DNA of 64,000 bases, taken from assembly GCA_031761405.1 (NCBI GenBank), contig JASEVX010000003.1, forward strand, positions 113,217,044 through 113,281,043, given 5' to 3'. The notes below the pieces were generated by a model. The model was not told where the DNA came from. It was given only the letters and a program-made list of their open reading frames with translations, and ran no database searches. Each line of letters starts with the position of its first letter. Within the stretch, counting starts at the first letter, position 1. This stretch comes from Serripes groenlandicus (lineage: Eukaryota; Mollusca; Bivalvia; Cardiida; Cardiidae). Shown piece after piece: positions 55,401 through 64,000 of the stretch. The position numbers and the translations under genes are program-made.

Positions 55401-58400
55401 TCCTAAAATACCATGTCATATGGGTAGTTAAGTATGTACACAGACAATCCTAAAATACCATGTCATATGGGTGGTGAGGTATGTACACAGACAATCCTAA
55501 AATACCATGTCATATAGGCGGTTAAGTATGTACACAGACAATCCTAAAATACCTAGTCATATAGGCGGTTAAGTATGTACGTAGACAATCCTAAAATACC
55601 ATGTCATATAGGCGGTTGAGTATGTACGTAGACAATCCTAAAATACCATGTCATATAGGCGGTTGAGTATGTACGTAGACAATCCTAAAATACCATGTCA
55701 TATAGGCGGTTGAGTATGTACGTAGACAATCCTAAAATACCATGTCATATAGGCGGTTGAGTATGTACGTAGACAATCCTAAAATACCATGTCATATAGG
55801 CGGTTAAGTATGTACGCAGACAATCCTAAAATACCATGTCATATAGGCGGTTAAGTATGTACGCAGACAATCCTAAAATACCATGTCATATAGGCGGTTG
55901 AGTATGTACGTAGACAATCCTAAAATACCATGTCATATAGGCGGTTGAGTATGTACGTAGACAATCCTAAAATACCATGTCATATAGGCGGTTAAGTATG
56001 TACACAGACAATCCTAAAATACCATGTCATATAGGCGGTTGAGTATGTACACAGACAATCCTAAAATACCATGTCATATAGGCGGTTGAGTATGTACGTA
56101 GACAATCCTAAAATACCATGTCATATGGGTGGTGAGGTAGTACGCAGACAATCCTAAAATACCATGTCATATAGGCGGTTAAGTATGTACGTAGACAATC
56201 CTAAAATACCATGGCATATGAGCGGTGAGGTATGTACGCAGACAATCCTAAAATGCCATGTCATATAGGCGGTTGAGTATGTACGTAGACAATCCTAAAA
56301 TACCATGTCATATAGGCGGTTAAGTATGTACGTAGTTTTTAAATACCATATCATATAGGCGGTTAAGTATGTACACAGACAATCCGAAAATACCATGTCA
56401 TATAGGCGGTTAAGTATGTACACAGACAATCCTAAAATACCATGTCATATAGGCGGTTAAGTATGTACGTAGACAATCCTAAAATACCATGTCATATAGG
56501 CGGTTGAGTATGTACACAGACAATCCTAAAATACCATGTCATATAGGCGGTTAAGTATGTACACAGACAATCCTAAAATACCATGTCATATAGGCGGTTG
56601 AGTATGTACGCAGACAATCCTAAAATACCATGTCATATGGGTAGTTAAGTATGTACGTAGTTGTTAAATACCATGTCATACGGGTGGTAAAGTATGTACA
56701 CAGACAATCCCAAAATACAATGTCATATAGGCGGTTAAGTATGTACACAGACAATCCAAAAATACCATGTCATATAGGCGGTTAAGTATGTACACAGACA
56801 ATCCTAAAATACCATGTCATATAGGCGGTTAAGTATGTACACAGACAATCCTAAAATACCATGTCATATAGGTGGTTAAGTATGTACGTAGACAATCCTA
56901 AAATACCATGTCATATAGGCGGTTAAGTATGTACACAGACAATCCTAAAATACCATGTCATAAGGGTAGTTAAGTATGTACGTAGTTGTTAAATACCATG
57001 TCATACGGGTGGTAAAGTATGTACACAGACAATCCCAAAATACCATGTCATATAGGCGGTTAAGTATGTACACAGACAATCCTAAAATACCATGTCATAT
57101 AGGCGGTTAAGTATGTACACAGACAATCCTAAAATACCATGTCATATAGGTGGTTAAGTATGTACACAGACAATCCCAAAATACCATGTCATATAGGCGG
57201 TTAAGTATGTACACAGACAATCCTAAAATACCATGTCATATAGGCGGTTAAGTATGTACACAGACAATCCTAAAATACCAAGTCATATAGGCGGTTAAGT
57301 ATGTACACAGACAATCCTAAAATACCATGTCATATAGGCGGTTAAGTATGTACACAGACAATCCTAAAATACCATGTCATATAGGCGGTTAAGTATGTAC
57401 GTAGACAATCCTAAAATACCATGTCATATAGGCGGTTAAGTATGTACACAGACAATCCTAAAATACCATGTCATATAGGCGGTTAAGTATGTACGCAGAC
57501 AATCCTAAAATACCATGTCATATAGGCGGTTGAGTATGTACGTAGACAATCCTAAAATACCATGTCATATAGGCGGTTGAGTATGTACGTAGACAATCCT
57601 AAAATACCATGTCATATAGGCGGTTGAGTATGTACGTAGACAATCCTAAAATACCACGTCATATAGGCGGTTAAGTATGTACGCAGACAATCCTAAAATA
57701 CCATGTCATATAGGCGGTTAAGTATGTACGCAGACAATCCTAAAATACCATGTCATATAGGCGGTTGAGTATGTACGTAGACAATCCTAAAATACCATGT
57801 CATATAGGCGGTTGAGTATGTACGTAGACAATCCTAAAATACCATGTCATATGGGTGGTGAGGTATGTACGCAGACAATCCTAAAATACCATGTCATATA
57901 GGCGGTTAAGTATGTACGTAGACAATCCTAAAATACCATGGCATATGAGCGGTGAGGTATGTACGCAGACAATCCTAAAATACCATGTCATATAGGCGGT
58001 TAAGTATGTACGTAGACAATCCTAAAATACCATGGCATATGAGCGGTGAGGTATGTACGCAGACAATCCTAAAATGCCATGTCATATAGGCGGTTGAGTA
58101 TGTACGTAGACAATCCTAAAATACCATGTCATATAGGCGGTTGAGTATGTACACAGACAATCCTAAAATAACATGTCATATAGGCGGTTGAGTATGTACG
58201 TAGACAATCCTAAAATACCATGTCATATGGGTGGTGAGGTATGTACGCAGACAATCCTAAAATACCATGTCATATAGGCGGTTAAGTATGTACGTAGACA
58301 ATCCTAAAATACCATGGCATATGAGCGGTGAGGTATGTACGCAGACAATCCTAAAATACCATGTCATATAGGCGGTTAAGTATGTACGTAGACAATCCTA

Positions 58401-61400
58401 AAATACCATGGCATATGAGCGGTGAGGTATGTACGCAGACAATCCTAAAATGCCATGTCATATAGGCGGTTGAGTATGTACGTAGACAATCCTAAAATAC
58501 CTTGTCATATAGGCGGTTAAGTATGTACGTAGTTGTTAAATACCATGTCATATAGGCGGTTAAGTATGTACACAGACAATCCTAAAATACCATGTCATAT
58601 AGGCGGTTAAGTATGTACGTAGACAATCCTAAAATACCATGTCATATAGGCGGTTGAGTATGTACACAGACAATCCTAAAATACCATGTCATATAGGCGG
58701 TTAAGTATGTACACAGACAATCCTAAAATGCCATGTCATATAGGCGGTTGAGTATGTACGCAGACAATCCTAAAATACCATGTCATATGGGTAGTTAAGT
58801 ATGTACGTAGTTGTTAAATACCATGTCATACGGGTGGTAAAGTATGTACACAGACAATCCCAAAATACAATGTCATATAGGCGGTTAAGTATGTACACAG
58901 ACAATCCAAAAATACCATGTCATATAGGCGGTTAAGTATGTACGTAGACAATCCTAAAATACCATGTCATATAGGCGGTTAAGTATGTACACAGACAATC
59001 CTAAAATACCATGTCATATAGGCGGTTAAGTATGTACACAGACCATCCTAAAATACCATGTCATATAGGCGGTTAAGTATGTACACAGACAATCCTAAAA
59101 TACCATGTCATATAGGTGGTTAAGTATGTACGTAGACAATCCTAAAATACCATGTCATATAGGCGGTTAAGTATGTACACAGACAATCCTAAAATACCAT
59201 GTCATAAGGGTAGTTAAGTATGTACGTAGTTGTTAAATACCATGTCATACGGGTGGTAAAGTATGTACACAGACAATCCCAAAATACCATGTCATATAGG
59301 CGGTTAAATATGTACACAGACAATCCTAAAATACCATGTCATATAGGCGGTTAAGTATGTACACAGACAATCCTAAAATACCATGTTATATAGGCGGTTA
59401 AGTATGTACACAGACAATCCTAAAATACCATGTCATATAGGCGGTTAAGTATGTACACAGACAATCCTAAAATACCATGTCATATAGGCGGTTAAGTATG
59501 TACACAGACAATCCTAAAATACCATGTCATATAGGCGGTTAAGTATGTACGTAGACAATCCTAAAATACCATGTCATATAGGCGGTTAAGTATGTACACA
59601 GACAATCCTAAAATACCATGGCATATGAGCGGTGAGGTATGTACGCAGACAATCCTAAAATACCATGTCATATAGGCGGTTGAGTATGTACGTAGACAAT
59701 CCTAAAATACCATGTCATATAGGCGGTTAAGTATGTACGTAGACAATCCTAAAATACCATGTCATATAGGCGGTTGAGTATGTACGTAGACAATCCTAAA
59801 ATACCATGTCATATAGGCGGTTAAGTATGTACACAGACAATCCTAAAATACCATGTCATATAGGCGGTTAAGTATGTACGCAGACAATCCTAAAATACCA
59901 TGTCATATAGGCGGTTGAGTATGTACGTAGACAATCCTAAAATACCATGTCATATAGGCGGTTGAGTATGTACGTAGACAATCCTAAAATACCATGTCAT
60001 ATAGGCGGTTGAGTATGTACGTAGACAATCCTAAAATACCATGTCACATAGGCGGTTAAGTATGTACGCAGACAATCCTAAAATACCATGTCATATAGGC
60101 GGTTAAGTATGTACGCAGACAATCCTAAAATACCATGTCATATAGGCGGTTGAGTATGTACGTAGACAATCCTAAAATACCATGTCATATAGGCGGTTGA
60201 GTATGTACGTAGACAATCCTAAAATACCATGTCATATGGGTGGTTAAGTATGTACACAGACAATCCTAAAATACCATGTCATATAGGCGGTTGAGTATGT
60301 ACACAGACAATCCTAAAATACCATGTCATATAGGCGGTTGAGTATGTACGTAGACAATCCTAAAATACCATGTCATATGGGTGGTGAGGTATGTACGCAG
60401 ACAATCCTAAAATACCATGTCATATAGGCGTTTAAGTATGTACGTAGACAATCCTAAAATACCATGGCATATGAGCGGTGAGGTATGTACGCAGACAATC
60501 CTAAAATGCCATGTCATATAGGCGGTTGAGTATGTACGTAGACAATCCTAAAATACCATGTCATATAGGCGGTTAAGTATGTACACAGACAATCCTAAAA
60601 TACCATGTCATATAGGCGGTTAAGTATGTACGTAGACAATCCTAAAATACCATGTCATATAGGCGGTTGAGTATGTACACAGACAATCCTAAAATACCAT
60701 GTCATATAGGCGGTTAAGTATGTACACAGACAATCCTAAAATACCATGTCATATAGGCGGTTGAGTATGTACGCAGACAATCCTAAAATACCATGTCATA
60801 TGGGTAGTTAAGTATGTACGTAGTTGTTAAATACCATGTCATACGGGTGGTAAAGTATGTACACAGACAATCCCAAAATACAATGTCATATAGGCGGTTA
60901 AGTATGTACACAGACAATCCAAAAATACCATGTCATATAGGCGGTTAAGTATGTACGCAGACAATCCTAAAATACCATGTCATATAGGTGGTTAAGTATG
61001 TACGTAGACAATCCTAAAATACCATGGCATATGAGCGGTGAGGTATGTACGCAGACAATCCTAAAATACAATGTCATATAGGCGGTTAAGTATGTACACA
61101 GACAATCCCAAAATACAATGTCATATAGGCGGTTAAGTATGTACACAGACAATCCTAAAATACCATGTCATATAGGCGGTTAAGTATGTACACAGACAAT
61201 CCTAAAATACCATGTCATATAGGTGGTTAAGTATGTACGTAGACAATCCTAAAATACCATGTCATATAGGCGGTTAAGTATGTACACAGACAATCCTAAA
61301 ATACCATGTCATAAGGGTAGTTAAGTATGTACGTAGTTGTTAAATACCATGTCATACGGGTGGTAAAGTATGTACACAGACAATCCCAAAATACCATGTC

Positions 61401-64000
61401 ATATAGGCGGTTAAGTATGTACACAGACAATCCTAAAATACCATGTCATATAGGCGGTTAAGTATGTACACAGACAATCCTAAAATACCATGTCATATAG
61501 GCGGTTAAGTATGTACACAGACAATCCTAAAATACCATGTCATATAGGCGGTTAAGTATGTACACAGACAATCCTAAAATACCATGTCATATAGGCGGTT
61601 AAGTATGTACGCAGACAATCCTAAAATACCATGTCATATAGGCGGTTGAGTATGTACGTAGACAATCCTAAAATACCATGTCATATAGGCGGTTGAGTAT
61701 GTACGTAGACAATCCTAAAATACCATGTCATATAGGCGGTTAAGTATGTACGCAGACAATCCTAAAATACCATGTCATATAGGCGGTTAAGTATGTACGC
61801 AGACAATCCTAAAATACCATGTCATATAGGCGGTTGAGTATGTACGTAGACAATCCTAAAATACCATGTCATATAGGCGGTTGAGTATGTACGTAGACAA
61901 TCCTAAAATACCATGTCATATAGGCGGTTAAGTATGTACACAGACAATCCTAAAATACCATGTCATATAGGCGGTTGAGTATGTACACAGACAATCCTAA
62001 AATACCATGTCATATAGGCGGTTGAGTATGTACGTAGACAATCCTAAAATACCATGTCATATGGGTGGTGAGGTATGTACGCAGACAATCCTAAAATACC
62101 ATGTCATATAGGCGGTTAAGTATGTACGTAGACAATCCTAAAATACCATGGCATATGAGCGGTGAGGTATGTACGCAGACAATCCTAAAATACCATGTCA
62201 TATAGGCGGTTGAGTATGTACGTAGACAATCCTAAAATACCATGTCATATAGGCGGTTGAGTATGTACGTAGACAATCCTAAAATACCATGTCATATAGG
62301 CGGTTGAGTATGTACGTAGACAATCCTAAAATACCATGTCATATAGGCGGTTGAGTATGTACGTAGACAATCCTAAAATACCATGTCATATGGGTGGTGA
62401 GGTATGTACGCAGACAATCCTAAAATACCATGTCATATAGGCGGTTAAGTATGTACGTAGACAATCCTAAAATACCATGGCATATGAGCGGTGAGGTATG
62501 TACGCAGACAATCCTAAAATACCATGTCATATAGGCGGTTGAGTATGTACGTAGACAATCCTAAAATACCATGTCATATAGGCGGTTGAGTATGTACGTA
62601 GACAATCCTAAAATACCATGTCATATAGGCGGTTAAGTATGTACACAGACAATCCTAAAATACCATGTCATATAGGCGGTTAAGTATGTACACAGACAAT
62701 CCTAAAATACCATGTCATATAGACGGTTGAGTATGTACACAGACAATCCTAAAATACCATGTCATATAGGCGGTTAAGTATGTACACAGACAATCCTAAA
62801 ATACCATGTCATATAGGCGGTTGAGTATGTACGCAGACAATCCTAAAATACCATGTCATATGGGTAGTTAAGTATGTACGTAGTTGTTAAATACCATGTC
62901 ATACGGGTGGTAAAGTATGTACACAGACAATCCCAAAATACAATGTCATATAGGCGGTTAAGTATGTACACAGACAATCCAAAAATACCATGTCATATAG
63001 GCGGTTAAGTATGTACGCAGACAATCCTAAAATACCATGTCATATAGGCGGTTAAGTATGTACACAGACAATCCTAAAATACCATGTCATATAGGCGGTT
63101 AAGTATGTACACAGACAATCCTAAAATACCATGTCATATAGGTGGTTAAGTATGTACGTAGACAATCCTAAAATACCATGTCATATAGGCGGTTAAGTAT
63201 GTACACAGACAATCCTAAAATACCATGTCATAAGGGTAGTTAAGTATGTACGTAGTTGTTAAATACCATGTCATACGGGTGGTAAAGTATGTACACAGAC
63301 AATCCCAAAATACCATGTCATATAGGCGGTTAAGTATGTACACAGACAATCCTAAAATACCATGTCATAAGGGTAGTTAAGTATGTACGTAGTTGTTAAA
63401 TACCATGTCATACGGGTGGTAAAGTATGTACGCAGACAATCCTAAAATACCATGTCATATAGGCGGTTAAGTATGTACACAGACAATCCTAAAATACCAT
63501 GTCATATAGGCGGTTAAGTATGTACACAGACAATCCTAAAATACCATGTCATATAGGCGGTTAAGTATGTACGTAGACAATCCTAAAATACCATGTCATA
63601 TAGGCGGTTAAGTATGTACACAGACCATCCTAAAATACCATGTCATATAGGCGGTTAAGTATGTACACAGACAATCCTAAAATACCATGTCATATGGGTG
63701 GTGAGGTATGTACACAGACAATCCTAAAATACCATGTCATATAGGCGGTTAAGTATGTACACAGACAATCCTAAAATACCATGTCATATAGGCGGTTAAG
63801 TATGTACGTAGACAATCCTAAAATACCATGTCATATAGGCGGTTAAGTATGTACACAGACCATCCTAAAATACCATGTCATATAGGCGGTTAAGTATGTA
63901 CACAGACCATCCTAAAATACCATGTCATATGGGTAGTTAAGTATGTACGCAGACCATCCTAAAATACCATGTCATATGGGTGGTGAGGTATGTACACAGA
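52494..64000. repeat. 47-bp satellite array, about 245 monomers, with higher-order repeats
   Basis: The monomer reads CATGTCATATAGGCGGTTAA, GTATGTACACAGACAATCCT and AAAATAC. Variant sites include ACAC/ACGT/ACGC before AGAC, GGCGGTTAA/GGTGGTGAG/GGTAGTTAA, and a 4-bp-shorter monomer with GTAGTTGTTAAATACC. Rare variants recur at fixed long intervals (see findings). The array continues past the window end, and its true length may be collapsed in the assembly. Short ORFs inside are by-products. Confidence 0.97.

Noticed and set aside
60967..61152. Repetitive ORFs in the 47-bp satellite (also 52597-52788) and in the 139-bp array (36478-36672)
   Set aside because: Open frames arise because stop words are missing in some monomers; the unit of 47 is not a multiple of three and codon reading drifts through all frames.
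52494..64000. CRISPR-like regular repeats (also the 40-, 65- and 86-bp arrays)
   Set aside because: Units are contiguous tandem copies with no unique spacers, no cas genes, and lie in a spliced eukaryotic genome.

Overview
This window looks like a piece of an animal nuclear genome, most likely a bivalve mollusc. It has long introns with GT-AG boundaries, no operons, very few coding bases, and a dense load of short non-autonomous DNA transposons (MITEs), tRNA-derived SINEs and satellite arrays. A dreissenid-type mussel is my guess from the style of the repeats, but nothing in the sequence proves the species. There is an assembly gap of 200 N at 27542-27741.

The only convincing protein-coding genes are two paralogues on the minus strand. 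Gene B (51231 down to 41942) has six exons that join in frame to 236 codons. It encodes a signal peptide, a 12-cysteine IGFBP-N-like module, a short linker encoded by an 18-nt microexon, and two thyroglobulin type-1-like modules. Gene A (33249 down to 28080) has the same plan, splice phases and 18-nt microexon. I cannot find a counterpart of exon 2, and its last exon has one extra base that shifts the frame and causes an early stop. Gene A may therefore be a decaying copy, or the base may be an assembly error. Both products should be secreted. IGFBP-N modules occur in molluscan shell proteins such as perlustrin, and thyroglobulin type-1 modules are often protease inhibitors, but the role here is unknown.

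Layout: 1-3280 MITEs and a SINE; 3290-5480 an 86-bp satellite; 5.5-13.5 kb MITEs and SINEs; 13.56-14.59 kb a 40-bp satellite; 14.6-16.8 kb MITEs; 16.9-18.95 kb an AT-rich satellite; 19-20.8 kb MITEs; 20.87-22.31 kb a 65-bp satellite; 22.7-26.5 kb MITEs and SINEs; 27.1-27.97 kb a tandem repeat of about 200 bp with a poly-G run and the gap; 28.1-33.2 kb gene A; 33.3-41.9 kb repeats including a 139-bp satellite; 41.9-51.2 kb gene B with many intronic repeats; 52.07-64 kb a 47-bp satellite with higher-order structure that runs off the window end.

The commonest mobile element (over 30 copies) is a MITE of about 230 bp with ends CCCTTTCCC...GGGAAAGGG flanked by TTAA, which is the target signature of piggyBac transposons. 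It has a long central hairpin. A second MITE has GAGCCGTC ends, a third is TTAA-flanked with CTCTTTCAGC ends, and three tRNA-headed SINE types are present, several with perfect target-site duplications. No transposase or reverse transcriptase gene is visible.
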